NCBI GenBank assembly: GCA_025210345.1
Contig: JAOARX010000001.1
Location: forward strand, 38,772-102,771
Direction: 5' to 3'
DNA from: Pelagimonas sp.
Lineage (GTDB): Bacteria; Pseudomonadota; Alphaproteobacteria; Rhodobacterales; Rhodobacteraceae
DNA: 64,000 nucleotides
The position numbers and the translations under genes were made by a program. Shown here one piece after another: positions 47,472-56,448 of the stretch. Within the stretch, counting starts at the first letter, position 1; the number at the start of each line of letters is the position of its first letter. Under the pieces are notes generated by a model, which searched no databases, was not told the DNA's origin, and saw only the letters and a program-made list of their open reading frames with translations.

Positions 47472-47535
47472 AAATTGCCCGCGGGCAATTTCTTGCGCGC
47501 GGGGCAGGGGATTGGAAATTGCCCATGGGCAATTT
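47472..47535. promoter_or_regulatory. Two 20-bp perfect palindromes, candidate parS partition sites
   Basis: AAATTGCCCGCGGGCAATTT (47472-47491) and AAATTGCCCATGGGCAATTT (47516-47535) differ only in the central two bases and start 44 bp apart, about four helical turns. They lie 20-83 bp beyond the parB stop. ParB-like proteins bind such palindromes. An alternative is an operator for tupB, 164 bp away. Confidence 0.65.
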
Positions 47536-47554
47536 TCATGGATCATTCCAGGGG

Positions 47555-48547
47555 TCAGTCGGAAAAGACGTCCCTGAGGTAGGCCGCAAATGAGGCCTCA
47601 AGCTGATCACGGCTGAGCCCATCTTCGAACTCGATCACGGTCTTGCGCCCTTTGCGGCGCACATTGATGCCGCGCTCACCGGGGCCGCGCCGGTACAGCT
47701 TTACATCCGCGGGGGCCTTGGGCACCACGGGCTTGCCAGCGCGCACCAAACGGCGCATCACCACCGCCGCGTCGACAAAGCTGCCGCGCCCGGCCCGCGC
47801 GGCCAGTTGTTCACGCCCGATGGCGGCGGCTTCTTCGAGGATCGGTTTGGCGCTGGCCGCATCAGCCAGCAGCGGTTTCAATTCGCGCGCATTGCGTTCG
47901 CGCAGATCCCGCACCGAGGCAAAGGCCCCCACGATCACCGAAGGCAGCTTGGCCAGTTGCAGGTAGCGGGACAGCCACGGCTGCGAAACCTCAAGTCGCG
48001 CGGCCATCGCCTTTTGTTTGCCATTGTAATAGCGATCCACCGCATCGGCATAGTCAATGGCGCGCTCATAGTCGCTGATGTCTTCGCGGTCACGGTTTTC
48101 AATATCCGCCAGACGAAAGGCTTCTTCGTCGGTGATATCTCGGACTTCGACGAGATACTTGAACTGGGTATAGTTGTTGTCCCGCAGCCAGCTGACCGCG
48201 AAATGACGCCGCGCGCCACAGACCACTTCGTAATCAAAATCAGGATCATCCACACGGCGCACGATGGCGGGGAATTCCTGCCGCCCCTGCGACCGGATCC
48301 CGTCAATCAGATCGCGGCAGTTTTCTTCGTTCAACAGCGCATAATCGCGGTTGTGCCGCGCCCACATGCGGCAGCGCGCGGGATCAACCCAGCGAAGGGT
48401 CTTTTCTTCCAGCTCACCAGACAGCCGTTCGCTGATCGTGGTTGAGCGCTTGAGAAACCGTGCGCCCGCCCGGTCATCCGAAGCAGGGGCCGGGGCGTCA
48501 AGGCCGCTGAGAACATCGTCGAAAATCGCGTCGTGCTTTTTGGTCAT
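47555..48547 (-). CDS. parB: ParB-family partition protein
   Basis: A 330-residue centromere-binding protein that works with ParA to segregate the replicon. The ParB/Srx CTP-binding domain includes the box EVVCGARRHFAVSWL and ENRDREDISDYERAIDYADA. The HTH is MAARLEVSQPWLSRYLQLAKLP. It overlaps parA by four bases, downstream of it in the same transcript. Confidence 0.92.
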   Translation of the reverse strand: MTKKHDAIFDDVLSGLDAPAPASDDRAGARFLKRSTTISERLSGELEEKTLRWVDPARCRMWARHNRDYALLNEENCRDLIDGIRSQGRQEFPAIVRRVDDPDFDYEVVCGARRHFAVSWLRDNNYTQFKYLVEVRDITDEEAFRLADIENRDREDISDYERAIDYADAVDRYYNGKQKAMAARLEVSQPWLSRYLQLAKLPSVIVGAFASVRDLRERNARELKPLLADAASAKPILEEAAAIGREQLAARAGRGSFVDAAVVMRRLVRAGKPVVPKAPADVKLYRRGPGERGINVRRKGRKTVIEFEDGLSRDQLEASFAAYLRDVFSD

Positions 48548-49746
48548 AGAACACCTTCCTTGCGCAGCTGCGCATGATGTGAGGGCCAGGTCTTGCGGAT
48601 GAGAATTTCGATCTCGCGTCCGACCGCATCCAGATAGGCGCGACAGCGCTTGTGCGTCTCGGTGCGGGTCGCGCTGCCGGTCAGCTCATAGACCGTGGAC
48701 AGGTTCGCCGTGGCATTGTCGATCTCGGCACTGTCTTTCAGCACCGCCTGCAACATATCCATCGGGAACACCGCATCCATCATCCGCTTGATGGCCACAT
48801 GGGCGGACTTGCCGTCGTTCATCTTGGTTGCGAGGATCTTGACGAAAGCATAATCGCGCGCACCCCCGGCCCTTGCCAATTCGTTAAGGGTGGCCCCCAG
48901 CATCTTGAGGAAATGCGCGGTGGATCCGAAATCAATGTTGTTCGGCGGGGCAGGGATCACCAAGGCATCCGCCGCGCGCAACACCGACAGCGACAGCATC
49001 CCCAGGGCCGGGGGCGGGTCCATCAAGATCACGTCAAACCGATCGCGGATCGAATCGATCCCTTCGCGCAGGCGATCCAGAACAAAGGCCTGATCCCGCG
49101 CCATGCGGGCGGCAAATTCGTATTCCGCATCATACAACCCCAGATTCGCCGGGATCAGCGCAATGTTCGGCCAATAGGTCGCCCGCAGCGCATAAGACAA
49201 ATCCGCCGGGCCACCGTGACGGAAAAACGGGTAGAGCGTGTCTTCTTCCTCATCCACGTCGACATCGGGATTGAGACCAAAGATCGAGGTCGTGCTGGCC
49301 TGGCTGTCGCAATCGACCACGCAGACGCGATACCCTTTGAGCGCCAGATATTGGGCCAGATGGCAGACCGTCGTCGATTTGCCGACACCGCCTTTGAAGT
49401 TCTGCACCGCCATCACCATGGCGCGGTCTGTTTCAGCGCGGTGGGGCAGGGTGCCAAAAACCGAACGCATGCGGTTGATCTCGGTCAGGCTATAGCCGGT
49501 GCGCCGCCCGGTGGCCGGGTCTTTTTCCGGTTCAGGCAGTCGCCCGTCGGCCTCGGCATCGCGGATCAGTTTTTCGCTGCGCCCGACCATCTCTGCGGCT
49601 TTGCGAACGTTGAACCGTAAATCCAGCGTTTTGTCATGACCCGGTGCATACAACCGGTCGCGCAAACGCGAGATGACGGTTGAGGCACGATTGGCAAGCT
49701 GGTCGAGCTCATCCAAAGTGACGGGGGGTAGGGCGGAGTGCTGCAT
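48544..49746 (-). CDS. parA: ParA-family partition ATPase
   Basis: A 400-residue type Ia ParA ATPase. An N-terminal MerR/HTH-like region (FNVRKAAEMVGRSEKLIRDAE, then GRRTGYSLTEINRMR) probably binds DNA to autoregulate. The deviant Walker A is NFKGGVGKST near residue 116, with DCDSQAS and DVILMDPPPALGML following. It is divergent from the replication initiator across the origin region. Long ParA forms like this are typical of plasmids and chromids rather than the chromosomal Soj type. Confidence 0.93.
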   Translation of the reverse strand: MQHSALPPVTLDELDQLANRASTVISRLRDRLYAPGHDKTLDLRFNVRKAAEMVGRSEKLIRDAEADGRLPEPEKDPATGRRTGYSLTEINRMRSVFGTLPHRAETDRAMVMAVQNFKGGVGKSTTVCHLAQYLALKGYRVCVVDCDSQASTTSIFGLNPDVDVDEEEDTLYPFFRHGGPADLSYALRATYWPNIALIPANLGLYDAEYEFAARMARDQAFVLDRLREGIDSIRDRFDVILMDPPPALGMLSLSVLRAADALVIPAPPNNIDFGSTAHFLKMLGATLNELARAGGARDYAFVKILATKMNDGKSAHVAIKRMMDAVFPMDMLQAVLKDSAEIDNATANLSTVYELTGSATRTETHKRCRAYLDAVGREIEILIRKTWPSHHAQLRKEGVL

Positions 49747-50373
49747 CGCGAACCTCTTGGGTCTCTTTCAGAGAATTTCGCGAATCATGCCGTGTTGTGC
49801 CCTCACGCTCAAGTGCGAATATTTTGGGAAATCCAAGAAAAAAGCGGAAATCCAGCGGTCTCTCATCCAGGACGGCAAATCCATGTCTGATAGCGCAATG
49901 ACCGGAGTTTTTCAGCTGTTTCGAATCAAACCACCCAAAACGTAAGATTTCAACGATCTCAGGACTGAAGAGGCGCGGATGGGGGCGTCTGGATCCCCAT
50001 TAAAACCAAAATTGAAAAACCATGGTTCAAGATTCTAAAAGTTCATTGTTCAGGCGAAAATTTATTATTGAAAACATAGATCTAACTTACAAAAACCTAC
50101 GTATTGGGGCGCATTGGCTTACATCTGGGGGCGTCTAAACTTACGCATCGGGAGCCGTAACCTTACGGTTGGGGTGCGGGCAAACTCTTACCTTTTGGGT
50201 GCTGGTGAAACCGGGATTTTTCCCTTTGTTTTGGCCTTGAAAACAAGGGGCCTGCGAATCACCTCGCGGAAATGACGCCTGTTTAAGCTTACAAATTGGG
50301 TGATAGACGGGGGAATTCCTTTTTGATAAATTACACGCAGCGCCATACATAAGTAAGAGCAGGCGGGTAACAC
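49747..50373. other. Replication origin region with iterons
   Basis: This 627-bp gap between parA and rep is AT-rich at about 49990-50090. Direct repeats of form CTTAC-5 nt-GGGGCGC start at 50096 (CCTAC variant), 50118, 50140 and 50162, spaced exactly 22 bp. Further copies start at 50187 and 50288. An inverted copy (ACCCAAAACGTAAG) lies at 49933-49946. Iterons next to an AT-rich stretch and a Rep_3 gene indicate a theta-replication origin. No clear DnaA box was seen. Confidence 0.8.
50096..50203 (+). repeat. Iteron array
   Basis: Five 17-bp copies starting at 50096, 50118, 50140, 50162 and 50187, with a conserved CTTAC half and a G-run half. The 22-bp period places copies two helical turns apart on the same DNA face. 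Confidence 0.82.
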
Positions 50374-51381
50374 ATGGCCTTGAACAAACCTTACCGCACC
50401 CTTGAGGCGCGGCCAAATGCAGAAAGCATCGTAAAACCCGGTGAGCTGGTCGACCTGGTCGAGGTCACGCCGCTGACGTTGGCGGATCGGAGGATCTACA
50501 ACCAGCTTTTGGAAAACGCCTGGGACGCCATTGAAAAGCCCGTCACGCATGTGATCGCCAAGGCGGATCTGCGCGGGTCGCATAATTCAAATGACCGGGT
50601 CGGGGAATCGATCGAACGGCTGATGGCATCGATTGTCAAAGTGCGCGTCACCCGCGACGGAGAAGACGCGATCGAGCGGGTTCAGCTTTTGGGCGGGAAT
50701 ATCGAATCCACCCGGCGCGATGGGCTGTTGGAATATGAAATCCCCCAGCGCCTGCGCCGTATTATCAAGGACAGCACCGTCTTTGCCCGCCTGCAACGCG
50801 AAGTGATGTTTGCCCTCAGTTCGAAATACGCTCTGACGCTGTATGAGATGATCCAGAAACGCGGCAATCTGAAATACCGCTCGTCCGAGAAATTCAGCCT
50901 GGATGATCTGCGCGGCATTCTTGGGGTGCCCAAGGGCAAGCTGACCTCCTGGTCCAATCTCAAGCTGCGGGCGATTGAACCCGCGGTGGCCGAGGTCAAT
51001 GCGCTGTCCGATTTCATGGTTGAACTGGCGCCGATCAAAACCGGGCGCAAGGTCACGCATGTTGAATTGCGTTGGTGGCGCAAAGACGCAGGATCCACCG
51101 CCGAGGCCGAGCGCGAGCTGAGCTTTTCCAAGGTGGGCCGAAAGGCGCGCATGTCGGGTGAGACGGAACAGGTCAAACCCCGGCCCGCGTGGCTGGACAG
51201 CAAGGGCGCGGCCCTGCGCACGGAAACCTACGAAACCGCGCGGCTGCGTCATCCGGGCTATGACATCTACCACGTCGAAGGCGAATGGCGCGCGTGGTCT
51301 GCCGGCCGCGAACCGGCGCGTGACCCAGACCGCGCCTTTTTGGCGTTCTTTCGCGGTTTTGCCGAACGGAACCCGATATGA
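50374..51381 (+). CDS. Rep_3-family plasmid replication initiator
   Basis: A 335-residue initiator that should bind the iterons upstream. Winged-helix features are VTPLTLADRRIYNQLLENAW, SSKYALTLYEMIQKRGN and DDLRGILGVPKGKLTSWSNLKLRAIEPAVAEVN, typical of the RepA/RepB (Rep_3) superfamily. The C-terminal part is variable, with ETARLRHPGYDIYHVEGEWRA. It is divergent from parAB. Its TGA overlaps the ATG of the downstream histidine kinase, an unusual pairing. I do not assign a compatibility group. Confidence 0.9.
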   Translation: MALNKPYRTLEARPNAESIVKPGELVDLVEVTPLTLADRRIYNQLLENAWDAIEKPVTHVIAKADLRGSHNSNDRVGESIERLMASIVKVRVTRDGEDAIERVQLLGGNIESTRRDGLLEYEIPQRLRRIIKDSTVFARLQREVMFALSSKYALTLYEMIQKRGNLKYRSSEKFSLDDLRGILGVPKGKLTSWSNLKLRAIEPAVAEVNALSDFMVELAPIKTGRKVTHVELRWWRKDAGSTAEAERELSFSKVGRKARMSGETEQVKPRPAWLDSKGAALRTETYETARLRHPGYDIYHVEGEWRAWSAGREPARDPDRAFLAFFRGFAERNPI

Positions 51382-53375
51382 GCTGGCAGGGCAGGGTGCT
51401 GCGATCCGTCAGGCTGCGGCTGTTGGTTCTGGCGCTGGCCCCCCTGGTTGTCCTGATGCCGTTGTTGTTGCTGCTGGGCATGACGCGGTGGTCGTCGGAT
51501 TATGACAAGGTTCTGATTGCCAATGTCGAAAGCGATCTGCGCATCGCGGAACAGTACCTTGCCCGGATCATGTCCAACACCGGCGACGAGCTTAAGGGCG
51601 TCGCGGATTCCGTCGAGTTCGGAGAGATCCTAAAGCAAAATGTGACGTCCAAACACGCCTATTTCCGCGAAAAGCGCGAAGAGCTGGCGTTGGATTTCCT
51701 CTATTATCTGCCCGAAGAAGAGGCGCTGACCATTGCCGGGCAGTGGCCGGTGATCCTGTCCGCGCTGGATGGTCAGTCCGACACGCAGATCGATATCTTC
51801 GGGGCCAGCGATTTGGCGGCCCTGTCAAAAGAGCTGGAACAGCAGGCGCGGATTGACCTGATCGAAACCGAGGCCGCCGTGCCCACCGACCGAACCATCG
51901 AAACCCGTGGCATGGTGGTGCATTCCGCCAGCCCTGTGCACCTGTCCGGGCAAGAGGGGGTGCTGGTGGGCGGGATCTTGTTGAACCGCAACCTGCAATT
52001 CATCGATACGATCAACGCGCTGGTCTATCTGAACGCGGTCACGGGGGGCGACCGACAGGGAACGGCTACGCTGTTTCTGGATGATGTGCGGGTGTCGACC
52101 AATGTGCGCCTGTTCGAAGACGTGCGCGCCCTTGGAACCCGCGTGTCCCGTGCGGTGCGCGACCAGGTGCTGGGACAGGGGAAAACCTGGCTGGCGCGGG
52201 CCTTTGTGGTGAATGACTGGTATATTTCGGGCTATCTGCCGCTGAGTGACAGCTTTGGCCAGCGGGTGGGGATGCTGTACGTGGGTTACCTGGAACAGCC
52301 CTTCACCCAGGCCAAGCGCGAAGCCTATGTTTGGATGATTGGCGCGTTTGTCGTGGTTTTGCTGATCTCTGGCCCCTTGTTCTTGCGGCTGGCCAAGGGG
52401 ATCTTTGCGCCGCTGGAACGCATGACCCAGACCATGCGGCAGGTGGGGCTGGGGGATCTTTCGGCGCGCAATGGCCGAACCGGCACCCGCGATGAAATCG
52501 GCCTGGTTGCGGCGCATCTGGATGATCTTCTGGACCAGGTTCAGGACCGCGATCAACGCCTGCGCGCCTGGGCTGACAAGCTGAACCAAAGGGTCGAAGA
52601 GCGCACGTATGAATTGCGCGAAGCCAATGAAAAGCTGGAAGACACCTATCGCCAGCTGGTGATGAGCGAAAAGCTGGCCTCGATCGGGGAAATCACCGCG
52701 GGGGTGGCGCATGAGATCAACAACCCCGTCGCGGTCATTCAAGGGAACGTCGATCTCATTCGGGAAACATTGGGGCAGGGCGCTGGTCCGGTCAAAACCG
52801 AGCTGACCCTAGTGGATCAACAGGTCTCGCGGATACAGGCGATTGTGGGGAAATTGTTGAAATTTGCCCGCCCGTCCGAGTTTTCTTCGACCCATGAAGG
52901 GGTGCAGCTGGCCCCCATCGTTCAGGATTGTCTGGTGTTGGTCGAACACATTCTGGTGCGCGGACAGGTCACCGTCAGTTGCGATTTTCAGCCCTGCCCC
53001 GATGTGCGGATCGAGCCCGGGGAAATGCAGCAGGTGGTGATCAACCTGATTGTCAACGCAGAGCAGGCCATGGGCGGGGCAGGGCAGCTGGATCTGACGC
53101 TGTATCCGATGGACCGCAATGGGCAGCCCGGGGTGGCGCTGGTTGTGGCGGACACGGGCGCGGGCATCGCGCCCGACAAGATGGGGACCGTGTTTGATCC
53201 GTTTTACACGACCAAGCAGGGCGAAGGCACGGGCCTTGGCCTGTCGATCTCACAGAACCTGATCCAGCAGGCCGGAGGCATCATCACCGTGCGCAATACC
53301 GCGCAAGGCGGGGCCGAGTTCACGGTCTGGTTGCCGTTGACCGATACGCCGGACCCCCTGCCCGAGCCAGAATAA
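51378..53375 (+). CDS. Membrane sensor histidine kinase (Cache-HAMP, NtrB/DctB-like)
   Basis: A 665-residue kinase. TM1 is at about 13-35, a periplasmic Cache-type sensor at about 40-312 (GTRVSRAVRDQVLGQG, YISGYLPLSDSFGQRVGMLY), TM2 at about 317-337, HAMP to about 390 and a coiled coil to about 430. The phospho-acceptor His445 is in AGVAHEINNP. The N-box is VVINLIVNAEQAM, and the ATP-lid motifs are VVADTGAGIAP, FDPFYTTK and GTGLGLSIS. No response regulator adjoins; the GAFTGA-less regulator at 4055-5383 is the only NtrC-type partner in the window. The start overlaps the rep stop (ATGA). The ligand is unknown. Confidence 0.92.
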   Translation: MSWQGRVLRSVRLRLLVLALAPLVVLMPLLLLLGMTRWSSDYDKVLIANVESDLRIAEQYLARIMSNTGDELKGVADSVEFGEILKQNVTSKHAYFREKREELALDFLYYLPEEEALTIAGQWPVILSALDGQSDTQIDIFGASDLAALSKELEQQARIDLIETEAAVPTDRTIETRGMVVHSASPVHLSGQEGVLVGGILLNRNLQFIDTINALVYLNAVTGGDRQGTATLFLDDVRVSTNVRLFEDVRALGTRVSRAVRDQVLGQGKTWLARAFVVNDWYISGYLPLSDSFGQRVGMLYVGYLEQPFTQAKREAYVWMIGAFVVVLLISGPLFLRLAKGIFAPLERMTQTMRQVGLGDLSARNGRTGTRDEIGLVAAHLDDLLDQVQDRDQRLRAWADKLNQRVEERTYELREANEKLEDTYRQLVMSEKLASIGEITAGVAHEINNPVAVIQGNVDLIRETLGQGAGPVKTELTLVDQQVSRIQAIVGKLLKFARPSEFSSTHEGVQLAPIVQDCLVLVEHILVRGQVTVSCDFQPCPDVRIEPGEMQQVVINLIVNAEQAMGGAGQLDLTLYPMDRNGQPGVALVVADTGAGIAPDKMGTVFDPFYTTKQGEGTGLGLSISQNLIQQAGGIITVRNTAQGGAEFTVWLPLTDTPDPLPEPE

Positions 53376-53378
53376 GCC

Positions 53379-53723
53379 CTAGTCGCAAGCGGCGGTGACG
53401 ATCAACTCAACCTTTAGAACATCGCGGGCCAGTTTTGCCTCGCCGCAGGCGCGGGCGGGGGCGTGTCCCTCGGGGACCCAGGCATCCCAGACGGCGTTCA
53501 TTTCCGCGAAATCCGCCATATCCGCCAGCCAGATGACGCATTGCAAGATACGGGTCTTGTCGCTGCCTGCCTTGGCCAGCAGGTCTTCGACCTTTTCCAG
53601 GCACACGCGGGTTTGTTCCGCCACGCTGGGCGCATCCGAGGTCTGACCGCACAGATAGGCGACGCCATTGTGTTTTACGATCTTGCTCATACGGGTGCCG
53701 GTTTCTATCCGGGTGATGGTCAT
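53379..53723 (-). CDS. RidA-family protein
   Basis: A 114-residue RidA/YjgF protein; archetypal members hydrolyse reactive enamines and imines made by PLP enzymes. [10 protein letters not shown] and the catalytic-type Arg in [15 protein letters not shown] are present. It is convergent with the kinase gene (3 bp apart). Start [14 protein letters not shown] is kept because this subgroup has a similar leader and an AGGA site precedes it. Specific substrate unknown. Confidence 0.9.
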   Translation of the reverse strand: MTITRIETGTRMSKIVKHNGVAYLCGQTSDAPSVAEQTRVCLEKVEDLLAKAGSDKTRILQCVIWLADMADFAEMNAVWDAWVPEGHAPARACGEAKLARDVLKVELIVTAACD

Positions 53724-53759
53724 CTTGGGGGTCCTGTTTCGGGATTTGCTTTGGTTGGT

Positions 53760-54146
53760 CTAGGAAATGTCGGGCACGGGTCTTGGTTTGCCCTCGGCGT
53801 CGATGGCGACAAAGGTGAACAGGGCCTCTGTCACCTTTTCGCGTTCGCCGTACACATCACGCAACACCCAGGCCTCGATCGAGATCGCCATCGACGTCCG
53901 CCCGATACGCGAAATTTCACCGTAGATGCACAGCACATTGCCGACTTTGACCGGGCGGATGAACTTCATGGCATCAAGGGCCACGGTGGTGACGCGGCCT
54001 TTGGCCCGACCCGCGGCCACAATCCCGGCCGCGATATCCATCTGACTTAGCACCCAACCGCCAAAGATATCGCCGTTGACATTCACGTCGGCCGGCATCG
54101 CGACGGTACGCAGGGTCAATTCTCCTTGGGGGGTGTCATCAGACAT
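53760..54146 (-). CDS. Acyl-CoA thioesterase (hotdog, YciA-like)
   Basis: A 128-residue single-hotdog thioesterase hydrolysing acyl-CoAs. Motifs VNVNGDIFGGWVLSQMDIAAG and ALDAMKFIRPVKVGNVLCIYG match the YciA/BFIT family, with the catalytic Asp in QMDIAAG. Start MSDDTPQGELTLR at 54146 has AAAGGA upstream; the longer frame to 54272 is unlikely. Functionally unrelated to its neighbours as far as can be seen. Confidence 0.9.
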   Translation of the reverse strand: MSDDTPQGELTLRTVAMPADVNVNGDIFGGWVLSQMDIAAGIVAAGRAKGRVTTVALDAMKFIRPVKVGNVLCIYGEISRIGRTSMAISIEAWVLRDVYGEREKVTEALFTFVAIDAEGKPRPVPDIS

Positions 54147-54309
54147 GTGCGGTCCTTTGGGTTGCGGGGCTGGCTGAGACGATAGGCGCGTTTGCGTTTG
54201 AATTCGATCCCAAAATGCCCAAGCAACTGCACAGGACCGTTGATCTGCGCGAGTTGTGAGCCCCCAAGCCATCAGTGTAGCTTGGGGAATGTTTATGGTT
54301 TCGCTTTGC

Positions 54310-55806
54310 CTATAGCGGCATCAAAGCCAGAGTGATGAACGGGAAGGCGACCAGGATCATCACGCGGATCAGGTCCGATCCCACGAAATACAGTACCGCC
54401 TTGTAGGTTTCGACCATTGGGGTCGTCCGGTCCATCGCATTGATCACAAAGAGATTCATGCCAACGGGTGGCGTTATGAGACCAACTTCGACCACGATCA
54501 GAACAAGAATACCAAACCAGATCGCCGTATATTCGATGTTGACCCGGTTCAGCGCCCCCTGGGTGACGCCGCGCAGGCCAATCTCGCGCGTCATTTCGCG
54601 GGTCAGTTCCTGACCGCTGGCAAGGATTGCCCTGGCTTCGTCCAATAGCGCAGCCGAGACCTCGGTGCCGCTTGCCGCGAAGGCTTCGAGTTTGGCCGTT
54701 TGCAGTTCCACCATAGAAACAAGCCCGAAATCCAGTTCCTGAATGATCGGCCAAAAGATCGGGATCGTCAGCAGGATCATCGACAGACTGTCCATCAGGC
54801 AGCCCAGAAGAAGATAGAAAACCAGGATCACGATCAGGATCAACCACGGGCTCATGCCGCTGGCAGCCACCCATGCCGCCCCTTCCTGCGGAAGCTGGGT
54901 CAAGGCCAGAAAGCCATTGTAGAAGGCTGCGCCCAGGACGATGAAAAAGATCATGGCAGTTGCACGCGCCGTCACGAAAAAGCTTTCTGACAGGGTTGCA
55001 CGGGTCAACCCACCCGCAAGCCAGGCGATCAGACCGGTGCCGAACGCCCCGACAGCGGCGCCTTCGGTGGGTGTGAACCAGCCCAGGTAAATACCGCCAA
55101 CCACCAGGAAGAACACCAGCAGAACTGGCCAGACGTCGAACAATGCCCGCATACGTTCACCATAGGGAACCCGGGGCCGTGTTCCCGCGCTGCCCGGGTT
55201 GATCCGCACGTAGACCGCAATCGCAACCATATAGCCAATCGCCGCCAGGATGCCGGGAATAAAGGCCGCCAGAAACAGCTTGGCGATATTCTGTTCGGTC
55301 AGGATCGCATAGATCACCAGAACGACAGAGGGCGGAATAAGAATGCCAAGCGTACCACCGGCGGCAAGCGTCGCGGTTGAGAACCCACCCGCATAGCCAT
55401 AGGCCTTCATTTCAGGCAAAGCGACACGGCTCATCGTTGCGGCGGTCGCCAGAGATGAGCCACAGATCGCCCCAAAACCCGCACAGGCCCCGACCGAGGC
55501 CATGGCGACACCACCCTTGCGATGGCCCAGCCATCCCTCGGCTGCTTTGAACAGCGCTTGGCTCATACCGCCGAGCGTTGCAAAATGCCCCATCAGCAGG
55601 AACATCGGAACAATCGACAACGAGTAGTTCGAAAAGGTTCCGTAGGTTTCTGATTTTAGCCGGGCGAAGGGGATCAATGTATCCCCGGTGACAATCACAA
55701 GCCCGACAAGACCGGCAAGAAACATCGCCAACCCGATTGGGACACGCAAGAAGATGAGGAAAAGGAGGGCTGGGAATGACAACAGCCCGATCATGATATC
55801 ACTCAA
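54310..55806 (-). CDS. TRAP transporter large permease (DctM family)
   Basis: A 498-residue membrane protein with about 12-13 helices, driving sodium-coupled uptake with DctQ and DctP. Family segments: GHRKGGVAMASVGACAGFGA, ICGSSLATAATMSRVALPEM, GGTLGILIPPSVVLVIYA and GLITPPVGMNLFVINAM. It is longer than the usual about 430 residues because of a charged insertion between helices, about residues 365-430 (MVELQTAKLEAFAASG to EMTREIGLRGVTQGAL). It overlaps the dctQ gene by four bases. The substrate is not inferable. Confidence 0.92.
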   Translation of the reverse strand: MSDIMIGLLSFPALLFLIFLRVPIGLAMFLAGLVGLVIVTGDTLIPFARLKSETYGTFSNYSLSIVPMFLLMGHFATLGGMSQALFKAAEGWLGHRKGGVAMASVGACAGFGAICGSSLATAATMSRVALPEMKAYGYAGGFSTATLAAGGTLGILIPPSVVLVIYAILTEQNIAKLFLAAFIPGILAAIGYMVAIAVYVRINPGSAGTRPRVPYGERMRALFDVWPVLLVFFLVVGGIYLGWFTPTEGAAVGAFGTGLIAWLAGGLTRATLSESFFVTARATAMIFFIVLGAAFYNGFLALTQLPQEGAAWVAASGMSPWLILIVILVFYLLLGCLMDSLSMILLTIPIFWPIIQELDFGLVSMVELQTAKLEAFAASGTEVSAALLDEARAILASGQELTREMTREIGLRGVTQGALNRVNIEYTAIWFGILVLIVVEVGLITPPVGMNLFVINAMDRTTPMVETYKAVLYFVGSDLIRVMILVAFPFITLALMPL

Positions 55807-56387
55807 TGGTCTGCCTCCAGATTAGGCGGCAGTACGATTCTGCCCGTCGCGCTTTCGACGACCCGCATGAGTGCCATATAGATTGAAACGATGGCGGCTG
55901 CGACGGCGGCAACAAGGCTGAAGGCGTAGGCCCACCAAATCGGAAACTCAAGGTAGAGCGTGGTCTGGCCTGAGTTGCGCTTACTTTGCATCCCTTCGAA
56001 CAGTTGCACGGCGATCAGAACAAGAACGCCTGCAAAGATCACTTCGATGATCGCGCGAAGCAGTCGGTTCGCCCGTGAAGACAGGGTTGAGGTAAAGATG
56101 TCGACCGCTGCGTGGGCTCCGTTCAACTGACACAGTGGCAAGAACGCAAAGATGGCAAAGGCCATGCCCGCTTCTACAAGTTCGAAGTCCCCCTTGATCG
56201 GCCCGATCCCCCAATCCAAGATCATGGCAGCCCATCCCGGAACCAGAGACTGAACGATGTCAGAGTTCAATATCGTGCTCAGAGACCGGCCCAGAATTGA
56301 GAGGCAAGTCAATACGATAAGCACCGTTAGTACATAGCCGCCGAGCCGGGCAAACAGCCGAGCGAGGCGGTCGAAGAAACCGTGCAT
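55803..56387 (-). CDS. TRAP transporter small permease (DctQ family)
   Basis: A 194-residue four-helix membrane subunit. Start MHGFFDRLARLFARLGGY at 56387 is preferred to a longer frame at 56480 that would overlap the dctP gene; GGGGAAC precedes it. Typical features are FLPLCQLNGAHAAVDIFT and YLEFPIWWAYAFSLVAAVA. Middle gene of dctP-dctQ-dctM. Confidence 0.9.
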   Translation of the reverse strand: MHGFFDRLARLFARLGGYVLTVLIVLTCLSILGRSLSTILNSDIVQSLVPGWAAMILDWGIGPIKGDFELVEAGMAFAIFAFLPLCQLNGAHAAVDIFTSTLSSRANRLLRAIIEVIFAGVLVLIAVQLFEGMQSKRNSGQTTLYLEFPIWWAYAFSLVAAVAAAIVSIYMALMRVVESATGRIVLPPNLEADH

Positions 56388-56448
56388 GACAGAGTTCCCC
56401 AAATTGAAGACGCGCCGCCGAACCCCTGCTCGGCGACGCGCGATATGT

